Shown here: positions 47,701-60,475 of the stretch, in pieces | Position numbering within the stretch: the stretch's first letter is position 1 | Layout of the letters: every line of letters begins with the position of its first letter | Source: Sphagnum compactum | Taxonomy: Eukaryota > Bryophyta > Sphagnopsida > Sphagnales | Assembly: GCA_965153455.1 (NCBI GenBank) | Contig: OZ234497.1 | Location: 1,612,001 to 1,676,000, forward strand | Length of the DNA stretch: 64,000 nt | Reading direction: 5' to 3' | Notes under the pieces: model-generated | What the model was told of the DNA's origin: nothing | The model's input: the letters and a program-made list of their open reading frames with translations, nothing else | Databases searched by the model: none | Position numbers and translations under genes: made by a program

Positions 47701-49563
47701 ATGATTATTACCTTTATTCAAACAACTTAAAACATATTTTCTAAAGATTTCCACAAGAAATTGTCATCAAATCTATGTGTGTTTAGCCTTAGATATTTTG
47801 TCATCAATTCCAACAAATTATTTTAATCTTTTCCTTACAACAAAAACCCAAGAAAAGTTTAAGAACCTAGTTCGTTACGAGCATTATTTCTTCAAAAAAA
47901 CTCAAAACCAAAACATCTTAAAAACATAAAAGAAGGAAAAAAATTGTTTAGCTTCCTCTACATCCAAATTTCAATTTTGTCCTCGTTCTCCACATACAAC
48001 CAAACACATAAATAACAAACGATAGAGCACACATTCAAAACCAAATGAACCACAAAAAGTTCATCAACAACTCTCATGTTTCACAATTTTAAAAAAAATA
48101 ACAACAAAAAATTGAACACATCCTTAATATCTTGCATCTTCATAAGTGTGCATTGCTTCCAAAAACATTTATAAGCAACAGAAACCATTACATCAAAACT
48201 TCATTAACTGTTGGAAAACAAAATGTAACAAATTGTTTCGGCACTACTAATAGAACTACTTGGCCAAACACTAGAACCTTAATTCCATGTCACACTCTTC
48301 TCAAACCAATGTCATTCAAATCCTTTATTTGCAACCAATTTGTAAATAATTAATTCCTAATTTACATTACATGTGCACATAACATTCAAATTCTCTAAAC
48401 ATGAATTTTACTTACTTCAAAACCAAAAGAATTAGATTGTTTTAGCTCAAGGTATCACATGGCTTTCAATCATAACATTTTCATATGTAGAAAACGTTGC
48501 CAAAGTTGGTGAAAATGAAAACAAACTTGGATTCAAACATGACAAGACCTTTTAAGTAACTTGGAATATGAGGTAATTGGAAGGTGTCAACTCCTTCATT
48601 GTACATAAGTTGGCATTTTTTCGAAAAAAAATATTAGTTTTTAACACACAAGTACACAAGCACCTATAATTACACAACTCTAACAACATTTTTTGGAAAC
48701 TAATGAAGTTGTAATGGTTGTTTTGTGCAAAACTAAATGGAACATTTTAAGCACACAAACTCCATGGCAATTGGACATGCCAAATCCGAATTTTTGAATC
48801 ACGATGTAATGTTATCAAATGTAAAACACACCATCCAATTTGGAATATTTCCTTTTAACCAACCAGAGACGTGTAATCCAATTAGTAATGTTGTTTAACA
48901 TTTCGAAATCGGTAAATAAATGAAATGTTTCAATGGATACAAAAGCAAAGGTTCAATCCTTTAATAACCGAATGTAACAATGGCCATCCTTAAAGGAATT
49001 TATGCCAACCTTATCTATTCCATCATCAATATTTTTGAAACTATTTGACCTTCCTCCATAAATTCATAACAATCTAGGCTTTTGAAACCATTTGACCTTT
49101 AAAAAAGAAAGCAACATCTTATAACACTTTAAAATGTTGTTTCTCTCAAACTTTTGAATTTTATAACATTTCCTCTCATCTTGAGTTTTTCTTGATAAAA
49201 CCTTGTTAAAACATTTTTTTCTAAATCTTCCATTATGCTTAAATATTTTTGAACTATGGACTTGAATTCATGAATGTGGATAATATCTTGCAATGTGATA
49301 ACATCTTGTAATCTTTTCAAGGTTAATTCCCACAACCAATCCAAACCGGCACCATGAATCAAACTACTTGCAAAAGATGCATTTTGGTCAATTTCATGTC
49401 CTTCCAATGTAATCTGCAAACTATAACAATGATTACAAGTTTTCACATTACGAAAGCAACAACTAAAAATAAAGAACAACAATGCACATACCATACATGC
49501 ACACATGCATATATGTACATGATTGATTGACATATAATGATTTCCAAAATTTTAAGAACAATA

Positions 49564-49715
49564 GTCACAAAACTTCATAATTATGTTGAAATCATGCATC
49601 ATATTCAAAAGCTTCAATAGATGGTAAGAGATTCAACTATGTTAATCACAAAACCTCATAATTGTGTTGAAATCATCCATCCTATTCAAAGCTTCAATGA
49701 ATGGTAAAAGACTTG
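49564..49715. repeat. Two-copy tandem duplication, period about 82 bp
   Basis: The phrase 'gttgaaatcat.catc.tattcaaa.gcttcaat' occurs at about 49585 and about 49667 with the same flanks ('tcacaaaac.tcataatt' before, 'atggtaa.ag' after). Non-coding local duplication. Confidence 0.8.
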
Positions 49716-50792
49716 ATTACAAATCTTAGATTTAATTTTTTACCATCCAAGATGTTCAATTGTAAATCCTAGATCAAGGACATTAACATTCAACCATTGT
49801 GCATCCTACATTGATCTACCTACACTACATCCAACAACCAACAATTGAATTGGACATTTTTATGTTAAGAAAAGGCAACAACAAAAAAAGAAAAATCATC
49901 AAAGCCCTTCAAAAAAATCCAAACCAATGCTTCTCTCTCTATTCTACTAACTACAACATCTACAAAATTTTCAAATTCCATGTACAATTAAAATAGAAAT
50001 AGGTGATGATGTTGTTTGTTTTAAATTGGTTTTTAAGTGCTCCACTCTATATATCACCTGCAAAAGTTCAAAAAGAAGTCGACCTTTGGAACTTCATTTG
50101 GAAAAAAATAAATTCCAAAGATTTTTGTTTCTCATTCAACAAACATGACTCTCAAATCACTCAATCCCTTAATTTTCACAATCTTGATACACATAAATCA
50201 AAAAACTCAAAATTCATTGGAATTGGGTTTTGAATATACATTCGTTAAACCCTAGATTGTTGATAGACATGATCTACAAGAAAGTGTAGTTGTGGAGTTT
50301 CCTTTTCAATGAAGCAAAGGACAAAAACAAAGAAAAATGGAGTTTCCAATTTTTGTCCATCATTACATGAAAGATTGATGTTATATATAAGAATTTTATT
50401 AACATCCTCAAATTTTTATTAATAGATTGCACAATTCCAACAAGGTAGAGTTGCACACCATTCTTATTATGGCATAGATACATCATAAGCCATCATCACC
50501 CATGTTCACAAACTTATACCATTGCCACCAAGGTGTAAACATAGTAATGTAGACAAGAAAAAATGTCTATTTAAATGAAGTTCAGTTTTGGTGTATGGTG
50601 ACTTCAATAGGTCATTATGATAAAAATGAATGTTTCTATTTCATCCATGTGTAAATCTTTTTAAACTAGTATTTGGGTGTAAGCATAATAAAATAAATAA
50701 ATAAATAACCTTATTTTTGTATTTGAAAAATAAACATAAATTAACAAAAAACCAATCATTAAAAAAAATGACACTAAATTTTTTATTTCAAT

Positions 50793-51156
50793 GACTAAAT
50801 ATAAGATAATAAACGTCATTATTTTGTTCTTTTCAATTTTTTTCATTGTAAAAATTAAATTTCAATCATTATTATTATTTAAATATAATTTTAGTAGTGT
50901 GAAAAATTGTAAAATATGTGTTAATTGTGTTTTAAAACTAGAAAGTAAAATATAAAGTCCTCCCAAAAATAAAAGATTAAATATAAGATAATGAACTTCA
51001 TTATTTTGTTCTTTTCAATTGTTTTCATTATAAAAATTAAATTTCAATCATTTTTATTATTTTAATATAATTTTAGTAGTGTGAAATTTTGTAAAATATG
51101 TGTTAATTGTGTTTTAAAACTAGAAAGTAAAATATAAAGTCCTCCCACAAATAAAA
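50793..51156. repeat. Two-copy tandem duplication, period 182 bp
   Basis: Unit 1 (50793-50974) and unit 2 (50975-51156) both run from 'taaatataagataat' to 'aaagtcctccca'. They differ at only a few sites, for example aaacgtc against gaacttc. A fairly recent duplication in otherwise featureless DNA. Confidence 0.9.
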
Positions 51157-54100
51157 ATGGAATTATTTTTGTATCCTAACTAAATAAAAGTATAGTTTAT
51201 TGAATATTTTGTGTTGAAGGCTTCTCAAACACAAATTTACCATCCAATCAACAAGGACCAATACATGATGATATATTTTATTTACTTTAAAATTTGCTTC
51301 TTGTGTTTTGGATGTAGATTTTTATAATGTAACATAGGGAACATAAGGATTTTTATTATATTTTTCCCCCATTTTGATACTATTTTATTATTTCCATATG
51401 CAGGATATAAGATAAAAGTGATTATTGTTACCTTTTTTTGTCTACTTACCATGTTGCACCCAATTAAAATTTAAATGACAAAACATGGAAATTTTTCATT
51501 TCTCTCATTATTTTCAGACTATTTTTTAAAAAGTCTATGTAATGGTTTGAATATAGAAAGTAGATTACCAATAAACATTTTATATATCAACTCAAAGAAA
51601 AAACCACAAGTGGACCTAAATGTTTAAAAGCCATAACAATGAAGTCCAAGTTTTTGTTTATATATATATCAATGGTATTTGCAAACTATTGTGTCCATAA
51701 CATCATCTACAAGGGCAAAAAAAATAAAAATAAAAGAGACTTCAAGGCACAATTTTTTTTTAACACCAGTTATAATGCTAATTGTTTTTTCAATAGTTTA
51801 TATTAATAAACTTTCAAACTTATCCAAATGTTACATTGATATTTTAAACCATTTTTGCATAAATTATTGAAAATTAATGAGACATGGAATTAAAAATGAT
51901 TTTAATAATGCAAACCTAAGCGATTCTTAGACATCAAATGGCTCCTTAATTTGTGAATGTATTTGGAAGTGTTTTGGAAAGTGTTAAAACACAAAAACAT
52001 TCATGTCCTATTATTTAATTTTGCAAAGAATTATGTGAAGGAAACAAAAGGGAAATTGAAAGTGCCAAAGAATGTCAAGGAAGCTTATGACTCAATGACA
52101 TCAAATTGGGTGGGTGAAACTTAAGGTATAAAAAGACAATATTGTTTGTAGAATTTGTTTCCAACAAACACATGTGTTGTTCACCAAAGTTTCATTTGCA
52201 TAACATTAGATGCCACTAGACATTCTTTGAAAAACATTATAGTAAGGAAAATCCATGTCAATCAAATTGATGAGAATTTCTTACAAGGGGGGCAATGGCA
52301 CACAAACATAGGTGTGTTATGCTTAATGAGGTAGATTGTGATGTTGTATTGAAATGGTGGAAAACAACAACTACTATCTTGCCAATTAAAAAGGATCTAA
52401 AAAGGGGATGCATCAATGTCAAAACATTTGAACAACATGCCACATGCTACCTCTAAGAATCTCAAGTTCAAGGAGTTAATTAATGTTTACATTTCATCTT
52501 ATATTTAGTCTTAGTCTTGTTATCAAGTTGATTTTTGTGTTTCTATGTGTGTCCATAGAATTATGGGTACCTTAAGTATTTTAACCATAGTTTTTGTATT
52601 TGCATTTAAACTTTAAGTTTCTAGTCCCCTTATAAAATCAACTTGATCATTTGTTTGGCCTAGACTTGATTGAATTTGGAAATTTATGTTGGGCGTACTT
52701 ATTTGTATTGGACTAGTATTGCAATATTCAAAACCTATTGCATCTACATGTACTAGACATTAGATGTTGTTTATTAAAAATATACTTATTTTATGAAATC
52801 TATTAGACAAATTTCCATGGTATGTGTTTTTACTTGCTTGGGGGGTCTATATAATTGTAGCCTTGGGAACCTATTAATCCACTATATTAATAATTTGGTT
52901 ACATACTCATATTTGAATCATGTTGGGTCTAGTTTTTGAAATTTCATGTTTAATGTTGTCTACTTGTTTGAAGTTTTTTGTATACTTGCAACCTTGGGAA
53001 CCTATTGATCCACTTTAAATGTAATGATCCACCTTATTGAATTTGACCATTTGAGAAAGTGGTTTGAAACCTTCATTTAATTTGTCATGGGTTGGCCTTG
53101 TTGTAGAAAATGCCAAATTGCCTTGCCCCCATTTTGAAATTAAACAACTATTATGTGATACCTTATTCAAAGGCAAAGAAATTTTCATTTTTCACATGTG
53201 CATTAGCAGCATGCACATAAAACTAATCAACATTAATTCCAAGCCTCATGACAATGCACTTTATCCACCCAAAATGTTTCACCAACAAGTTCAATTTTCG
53301 CACTAAAAGTTTGTCCTTCCTTTCGACAACGAAGTTAACCTTACATCTCACAATTCTCATCTTCTAGTCTTACCCACAAACATTTTCTAACCAACAAAGC
53401 TTCACAATCTAACATTCTGGATAAATTTGATTCAACTTTCGTTTAAATTTCTTTTTTGTCTTGTTTGTTTTAGTATTACACTTGGCTTGCATGGGTATGA
53501 CATCAAAAACAAGATTTTGGTTTCCCTTGAAAATCGATGCAAAAGACAAAGGCATAAACAGTTTTTTTGGTGGTGTACCATTCATGAGTGAAATAGGTGT
53601 GGAATCCAAATGCAACTTCTATATTGTCAAAGTGTGCATTGATTGAAGTTTAGGATTAAGCAATACGGATGCAAAAGAAGGACAAATTTTGAAGTTTTGT
53701 TTGGATTTTTGAAGGGAACCATAATCAAATAGTAACAAAGACCAAATCTAAAAACTTGAAAAAATTATGTATCTAAAAGCCAATGTACTCCTTCAACCTC
53801 CTTTTACATGGTGCACGATCACCATTCTTGAATTTGACTTTTAACATTCAAAAAACCCCTTCCTTCCCAACAAAATGTTTGGTTACACACCAAACAAATC
53901 AAAATTAAGTTCAATAATGCATGTAATCTCTTGTTGGCCATCACAACTTTTAGCACTTTGAAGCTCATACATTTCACAAAGTTACAACACACAAATCAAA
54001 TCTACATACAAACATGAAAACATAAAAAAACAAATCCATTGTAAACAATAATCATAGTTCAATCATGTACCTTCAAAATTGAAACAAAACACATTACATC

Positions 54101-55267
54101 TTTATGCCGATTAGATGCCAATTACTTGATCATCCCAATTTCTTGCATTTATTCCACTAATATTACATTAACTCACCTTATAAAGTGAATTTTATCCTAC
54201 TAACGCTACTAATACTTCAAATCTTTTGTGTATTCTATCAATAATCTCCAAATCAAAGGTCTTGTTGCTATCAACAATGGCATCCACTTACAACACAAAT
54301 GGATGCATGTACAAGGGATCATCCCATGGTTTAGTATATCACCTAAGGTGGGGTGAAATGGAGATTGTCCATTGTGAAGATGGCTCTTGGCCCCTTCACA
54401 TTGTTGATTCTTGGTAAATATATAAAAGGTAAAACATCCCAATTTCCTTTGGCCTTTCACAAGGCACTTTTCATTCTTGCTAGGTGTATGAAAATTCAAG
54501 CACAAATTTAAAAACAAAAATAAAATAAAATGATGTTTAGTTCATAAAATGCTCATAATGATTTTTTCAAATTTTGAAATTTTTTAAAAATTTTGACAAC
54601 AAATGAACTTATATTTTGAATGTTGTCGTATCATTTGAAATTGTTGTTGTTGGTGTAAATGAGAGCTAAAGATGTCATAACCTTAAATAACATTAATGGG
54701 ACATTGACAATGTAAAACTCGACAACTTACATCATTTGCCTTTGATAAATATTAATTTTGGGGAAAATATATATGAAAATTGAAATACTTTTCCATGTTG
54801 TGTTTTTTTTTTGTTGTTGTTGTTGTTGGTTAGTTATAACTATTTCTAGTTAGTCTTGAACAAATAACAATTACAACAAATGAGCAACTTAATAGACCAC
54901 AATAAATTAAATTTAAAAAAATTATGTACTTTTGAAAAATATGTGGTTGAAAAAAGGGGACCTAACACTACAAGCTAGGAAAAGGCCATTGCAATTTTTT
55001 TTTAATTTTTTAAAAAAAATGTGCCAAAGCCCAAAAGATAAAATAAATCCCTAGTAAAATGGGGAATTATTTTTCTTTCTTTGAAAGTGTGATTATCAAT
55101 CCACAAAGAAGCTTCAAATTACTAAACTGGAGTCTTACGTGTTGTTATCCAAGCAATTCTTTGTTATAAATAAAAATTTAATACAATTTTTTCTCCCAAT
55201 GGTAGACAAAACTCTCCTAGACCCCACCCAATCCCCACCACCAAAAAATAGAAATAATAATAATAAT

Positions 55268-55271
<4 letters not shown>

Positions 55272-55301
<30 letters not shown>
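55272..55301. repeat. GA dinucleotide microsatellite
   Basis: About 15 uninterrupted GA units preceded by an AAT/AATA run. It lies just upstream of the gene island at 55.5 kb, where GA repeats are common in plant promoters and may bind GAGA-binding (BBR/BPC) proteins. Confidence 0.85.
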
Positions 55302-55308
<7 letters not shown>

Positions 55309-55560
55309 ACAAACAAAAAAATTGCAAAAAATTACTGAAAAAGAAATTGCTCCATAAAAATAGAAAATTAAAGGACAGATAAGAATTTTAAGAGAAAAAT
55401 TTTCCTTTCAAAATGAAAAAAGAAAAAGAAAAAAAGAAAAAATTAGGTAAGCATATCCCGAATTGATTGGAGAATGCAACCAATGGTGAATCAGATGACG
55501 TGGCATATTCCTACGGGCCAAAACATACTTTAAGCTTATCCGGTTCTTTTCACGAGTAAC

Positions 55561-56360
55561 CCGAGTAAGTATCGCGTGAACAACCGAACCACAGTCAGAT
55601 GGTCCGGTTACCAACGGTGCCGGGTCGCGAGGGAAGGAAGGAAGGGAGAAGACGAAGACGAAGACGAAGACGAAGAAGGCAATCGCGAGCGTCGTCGCAC
55701 GGAACCGTCTCGTCCCTCCCTGCAATTCGTAGACGCCAATTGCACGCGCGTCTTGACTCAACCGGCCAGCACCTGAGGATTGAAATCTGAGGGACAAGGT
55801 AAATTTTTTTCTTTCAAATCCTCCATTTTTTATTTTTAAAAAAAAATTGGTTGCTGTTTGTAAATTATTGTTGTTTTGTTGCTTTCCTTACACTTTTGAA
55901 TGTTGTTGTTTTGCTTCTTAGATGGAAAGAATCGAGGGATTTTTTTCTCTAGGATTGATTTTTTTTTCCTTGAGGATTTTTTTCTCCTGCATCACTCCAA
56001 TTGATGGAAGTTTTTTTTTTTTGGTTTTCCCGAGAGTTCTGCATCGGTTTGATTTGCGTATGAACTTTGAGGTGACGCAGTTTCTCATCGTGCGTCTGTC
56101 TTTCAACATTTGTGTGCAGATTCTGTGCTAGCGTCTATTTTTGCCCTTTTCGAAGAAGGAGTGGATATTCGATCAAGTACTAGCAGAAATTAGCATTAGC
56201 TTTGAAGTTTTCGTCTTTTAAGAGGAGGACGTTTTTTGAGGAGATCTGGACAGTAATGCCGTTTGCTGGTGGAGGAGTTTGAGAGACAAGCAGACTTTCT
56301 TCTGATTCTTCTACGAGAAGGTCCAAAAAAATATCTCTGAAATTTTCTTGTGTTCCAACA
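55561..56360 (+). promoter_or_regulatory. 5' leader (with probable leader intron) of the acidic-protein gene
   Basis: The sequence turns abruptly GC-rich at about 55550. A likely leader exon ends at CAAG/GTAAAT (donor at 55800-55801), and a T-rich stretch leads to an acceptor TTCTTAG at about 55920. A short upstream ORF starts at ATG 55921 (69 codons, to 56131), which could dampen translation of the main frame at 56361. A GAC/GAA repeat at about 55650-55680 lies in the leader. Confidence 0.45.
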
Positions 56361-57392
56361 ATGGAGGAATCAAGAAAAGTCTCGGAGGAATGGTTAATGC
56401 AATCCAACTTGTGGGAGCCTTCGAGAGATCAGATGATGGAAGAAGAAGAAGAAGAAGAAGAAGAAGAAGAAGAAGAAGCGGCAGCAGCAGCAAAAGAAGA
56501 AGAAGAAGGGGAAGAAGAGTTGGAGGAGGAAGATTTGGATGAGTATGAAGGTGTGGTGCAAGCTTTATCAAATCTCGAATCGACAACAAGAGGGCGAGCA
56601 TTCCAATCGTCACTGAACCCCAAGCACCTGCAGAGCCGGAGATTTCAAGCCGAGTCGAAAAAAAATACCACTAGAGCATTAAGCGATGTGGATGCGGCCG
56701 CAGGCTTGTTTGTTTCATCTGCATCATCATCCTCCTCGTCATGGGAGGAGGCGGAGGAGGAGGAAGAGGAATCATCAACAACTCCTGCTACTCGTCGTCG
56801 ACACAGTAGAAAAGTTCTAGATACTATCAGGAATCGTGATAAACAACAACAAAAACTGCTGGAGAAGAATCGAAGGAGCACTAGGTGTAGTGCTTATGCA
56901 ACAGCAGCAGTAGCAGCAGCAGAACAAGAAGAACAAGAACAAGAACAAGGTGATCATCTGCGGCAGAGGATAGAGGATTTGGAGAAGAAGGTAAACATGC
57001 TGATTACAGAAGAATACTACTTCCACAGGATCAGTGTGCCGAGAGGATGCTTTGCTGTTGTCCTACCAGGACCAAGCTATGCCCATAGGTTGACTGAAGA
57101 TGTCATAGAATCACTACAGATGCGCATTGAAAGCATTTGGCCTCTTTGTTACCTTGCACCTGTTGTTGCCCAACTTGCCGGTTTTGCATCTGCCATGTTC
57201 AGAAGATGGTTACCATTACTACCATGGTCTTCTCCTGTTGTGTATAATACATGCTGCTGCAGCAACTTCACATCATCAGCAGCAGCATCAGAAGACCTAG
57301 TAGTGCACCACCACCATGCAGCTGTTGCTGATTGTCATCAAACTTCTACTTCCACAGCAGCCTATGTTACAAAGAGACTAGGGATGATCTGA
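56361..57392 (+). CDS. Acidic low-complexity protein of unknown function
   Basis: An open frame of 343 aa from ATG 56361 to the TGA at 57390. I do not recognise the family. The N-terminal half holds a 13-residue Glu run from a GAA microsatellite, an Ala run, more Glu/Asp, and a Ser run at about 120-130. A basic stretch 'RRRHSRKVLDTIRNRDKQQQ' is followed by a short coiled coil 'LRQRIEDLEKKVNMLITEE' (about 203-221). The C-terminal third is more complex and hydrophobic, including 'WPLCYLAPVVAQLAGFASAM' (about 255-274), a possible membrane segment, and a His run. The switch to ordinary composition after the coiled coil, plus a GC-rich leader, supports a real gene. The C-terminus may differ if an intron was missed. 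Confidence 0.6.
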   Translation: MEESRKVSEEWLMQSNLWEPSRDQMMEEEEEEEEEEEEEAAAAAKEEEEGEEELEEEDLDEYEGVVQALSNLESTTRGRAFQSSLNPKHLQSRRFQAESKKNTTRALSDVDAAAGLFVSSASSSSSSWEEAEEEEEESSTTPATRRRHSRKVLDTIRNRDKQQQKLLEKNRRSTRCSAYATAAVAAAEQEEQEQEQGDHLRQRIEDLEKKVNMLITEEYYFHRISVPRGCFAVVLPGPSYAHRLTEDVIESLQMRIESIWPLCYLAPVVAQLAGFASAMFRRWLPLLPWSSPVVYNTCCCSNFTSSAAASEDLVVHHHHAAVADCHQTSTSTAAYVTKRLGMI

Positions 57393-59540
57393 TGAGATCT
57401 CTATATATATCAAATTCCTCTTGTGAATTTTTCCTCTTGGAGAATTCAGGAATAAAGAACTTGGTGGGCGACTGGTTTTGCAGGTCTCGCTAGCTGTTTG
57501 ATCAAAATTCATGTGTATTTTCAGTGCATCATTTGAGCATCTTGTGCTTGCAATTTCAGTGCATCTCTTGTTGAGTCTTCAAATGTGATAACATTGTGAA
57601 CTTTGGGTTATTGGCTGTTGATGTCAAGTATAACCTTTACTTTGGATGTAGTTGCTCTCAGCATGTAAAGAAGACTGATGATACAGGGACCCCCTCTCTG
57701 AGGTGCAGTGCTCATGCAGCTCCTTCTAACAAATGATGCTAACAGGTACTGCATTTTGTTTCAGGTTCTTGTGCATGTTTTTTTTACCTCTCCTGTTCTT
57801 TTCAGCATTGTCAGAGGATTCATTGGCAGATGCTTTTTTTTTAAATTTCAGAGCTTAGAGTAATTTATATCTTAAGCAAGATTGTGGATGAATCTCTGAG
57901 GTTCTGGATGTGGCAGGGGATGAGCAGAAAAGGCAGCAAGTTACTGTTGGTGATCTGTACTTCAACAATTTCTTAAGGGATTGACACTGCATTGATGCAG
58001 CCAGCCAAAATTTCTCCAGAGTTCTGCAGTCAGCTGGTGGACATGCTCATTCTTCATGTCAAAGGTATCATGACCATATCATCCTCCAGCTAGCTGTTGA
58101 AGGAAGCCTTATGTCTTGACTCTCTCCAGTGAATCCTGTTCCTTAATCAGAAGGTGTCTCTTGCAGTTGGTTATGTTCTTCCCCTAAGGATTCAAGTCCC
58201 CCTAAGATTCTTTCCCTGGTAGATCAGAAAAGCTGGGTGTTGTCTTGCCACTTGCTACTGTTGATGTGTGTGTTTACACCAAGGGCATACCTAGTTGTCC
58301 AAACCCTGTCTTCCTTACATAATCAAGATGACAATGTATTATGGCTGCAGCCCCAAAGGACTGAGGACAAGTTCAGATCTCAGCTGTGGACAAAGTGTGT
58401 TTTTCATCTTAGAGCTATCTATGCCTTCCTCGTCCAGGGGGGACACAAGCGCAAATACATTTAAGGTAACCCTACCTATTTCAGCTTCTAGACCGATAAC
58501 ATCTTGCTGCGAAGTTATCCATTGGTGCTGTGTATGTTGGGTGTTAAAGCCAGTAGTCTAGTACATCAGGCCTTCAGTTTTATCGAGACTCTTTATGAGT
58601 TGTTGTCCTTTTCTACTTGTTGCCTCCATCCAAAATGGATCATCACCCCCCACTTTGAGCAGATTACCTGGATGTATCATGTTCCAATCAACTTGTCAGG
58701 TCTTGTTTCTCCAAGACAGTCAGCTCCAATTTCTGGGCACTTATGCTCTCTCAAAATACTTGTGCTATTTCGGGGACAAATGAATCTTTGCTCTGGATGT
58801 AAATATTTTCCTCATCAACGAAGGATCTCCAACATGATCACCAAATGTTTGTTTTCTGTTTACCATTTCTTTTTCCTTGTTAGGTTTCCTTCCTTTTTTT
58901 GCCTGCTGCAGTTTGCCGTGATGGGTTACCTCAATAGCGGACTAGAAATTTTGCTAACTATGTTATCAGGTCATCTCGCAATTTCTATTCAGGTGGATTT
59001 CAACCATAAGTTTATGAGAAGGTCTTAGGTCTTATAGAGAATTTTCAGTGTACCTAACACTGCAGACAAGGTTACACCCAGAAAACCCACAAGGCAATTA
59101 TGCCAAATTCTCGGGATTTCCTCATTGCAAAGCTCATTCTGCAACACTCCGAGCAAATTTGGGATTCAAGGTATGGGGCAGATAACTTTGAAGATGCTCA
59201 CAAATAATGTTATTTGCAGGCTGAATTTATGCAACTTGGCATGGATTATTAGGCAGAATCACAGTATGATTCCCAGGAAAGCTTCTCTTCTCTTTCCACA
59301 CTACTGGATTGAAAATGCTGCAGGTTGCTGGGTCTTGAAATCCAAGGCAGGAGGAATTCCAAGACCTTGCTATAGGAGCTACAGCAATAGTGGCTGGGCA
59401 GTTCCAAGCAATTGATACAAAGTTGTTTAGTACCAAATTTTGATGTGGCTAACTCAAGCATGATGGTGACTTGGTGAGGATATCTTCCTGTCTTACTTCA
59501 ATGTCACTCAAACCCTAAACCCAGCTCTTCTAAAATTGTG
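57393..59540 (+). other. Gene-like-composition region, no product recognised
   Basis: Composition here is closer to transcribed DNA than to the AT-rich flanks, and several acceptor-like TTTCAG/TGCAG sites occur. It may be 3' untranslated or non-coding transcript of the acidic-protein gene. The longest frame (58504-59028) shows no domain and mixed low-quality sequence; I do not call it a gene. Confidence 0.4.
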
Positions 59541-59558
59541 GGACGTAGAGGTATGTGA

Positions 59559-59561
<3 letters not shown>

Positions 59562-59601
<40 letters not shown>
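59562..59601. repeat. GA dinucleotide microsatellite
   Basis: About 20 GA units without interruption. Confidence 0.9.
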
Positions 59602-59602
<1 letters not shown>

Positions 59603-59807
59603 GTTGTTGATGTGCGTGCCTTGCACTCTCTCCATACAAATGCAGGTGCACATCTCATCTGTGTCAATTTGATTTTTTGTAACATCCAGCACCCCTTTTG
59701 TGGTGTTCTTTCTTCTTCTTCCTGCAAACCATGCTTGCTGAGAAGAACTGATGACAATATTTTAACACCAGTTAAAACCTCTCTTTTTAATTCTCTTTGT
59801 ATTGTGA

Positions 59808-59860
59808 GGGATCTCCCCCGGCAGAAGATCCCTAGGGAGTCATGTGGTGAGGGAGATCCC
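59808..59860. repeat. Hairpin with 10-bp perfect arms
   Basis: GGGATCTCCC (59808-59817) and GGGAGATCCC (59851-59860) are exact reverse complements around a 33-nt loop that contains GATCCCTAGGGAGTC, itself partly palindromic. A second small palindrome (TTTTAAC/GTTAAAA) lies at about 59760-59777. Possible end of a transposable element. Confidence 0.6.
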
Positions 59861-60304
59861 GCTAGATTTTTACGTTCTCATGTTCCCATGGAAAGATTTT
59901 TTGATGGGACCGATCAGGAAAATTCAAAAAGACAAGGAGGAAAGGGATAGATCAGGAAAATTCAGAAAAACAAGAAGGAAAGAATGGAGGAAAGAAAAAG
60001 AAGAGATTTTTACATACGTGGAGGTTGCCATACTCGTGCGTTCTCCATCGGTCGGGAACACCTTCTGGCTACCGCCCTCATGTGAACCTCCCTCAGGAGA
60101 ACCCACTCATATGGGAACCTCCCCTACAACATTACTGATGATTGTAATATTCTCATCATCTATCCCCTACCAGAGTGGGGCGGGTATTAGAAATTGCACC
60201 AACCCCTTGCTCAGTATCAAAGTCGATAATCACGGTTATCAAGAAATCAAATACCTGATTAACTATTTGCAATGGTTAGTGTAGGTTTAGGAAGGTAGTG
60301 AAAA

Positions 60305-60475
60305 TAGCAATTGAACTAACTCCATAATTAGCTAGGGAACTCAAACCCCAATGGATAGAGTGCTTTGTCTCCACCCACCATCCACTCATCTCCTCCATGG
60401 TGCCCGGGTGGTGATTGTAGGTTCAATGATTGAACTAACCCCATAGTTAGCTAGGGAACTCAAACCCAAATTTTC
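60305..60475. repeat. Direct repeat of about 46 bp
   Basis: The sequence 'attgaactaac.ccata.ttagctagggaactcaaaccc' appears at about 60309 and about 60429, roughly 120 bp apart with different intervening DNA. It could be a spaced duplication or termini of a small repeat. Confidence 0.7.

Larger units (their letters stand above)
44768..55560. other. Long AT-rich gene-free region
   Basis: About 10.8 kb with very high A+T, homopolymer tracts and many stop codons in all frames. Apart from local tandem duplications (45031-45130, 49564-49715, 50793-51156) and a GA microsatellite (55272-55301), I recognise no genes or domains. Confidence 0.6.

Noticed and set aside
58504-59028. 174-codon open frame on the + strand
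   Set aside because: Irregular composition with no recognisable motif. Several shorter overlapping frames are equally open. Treated as non-coding.
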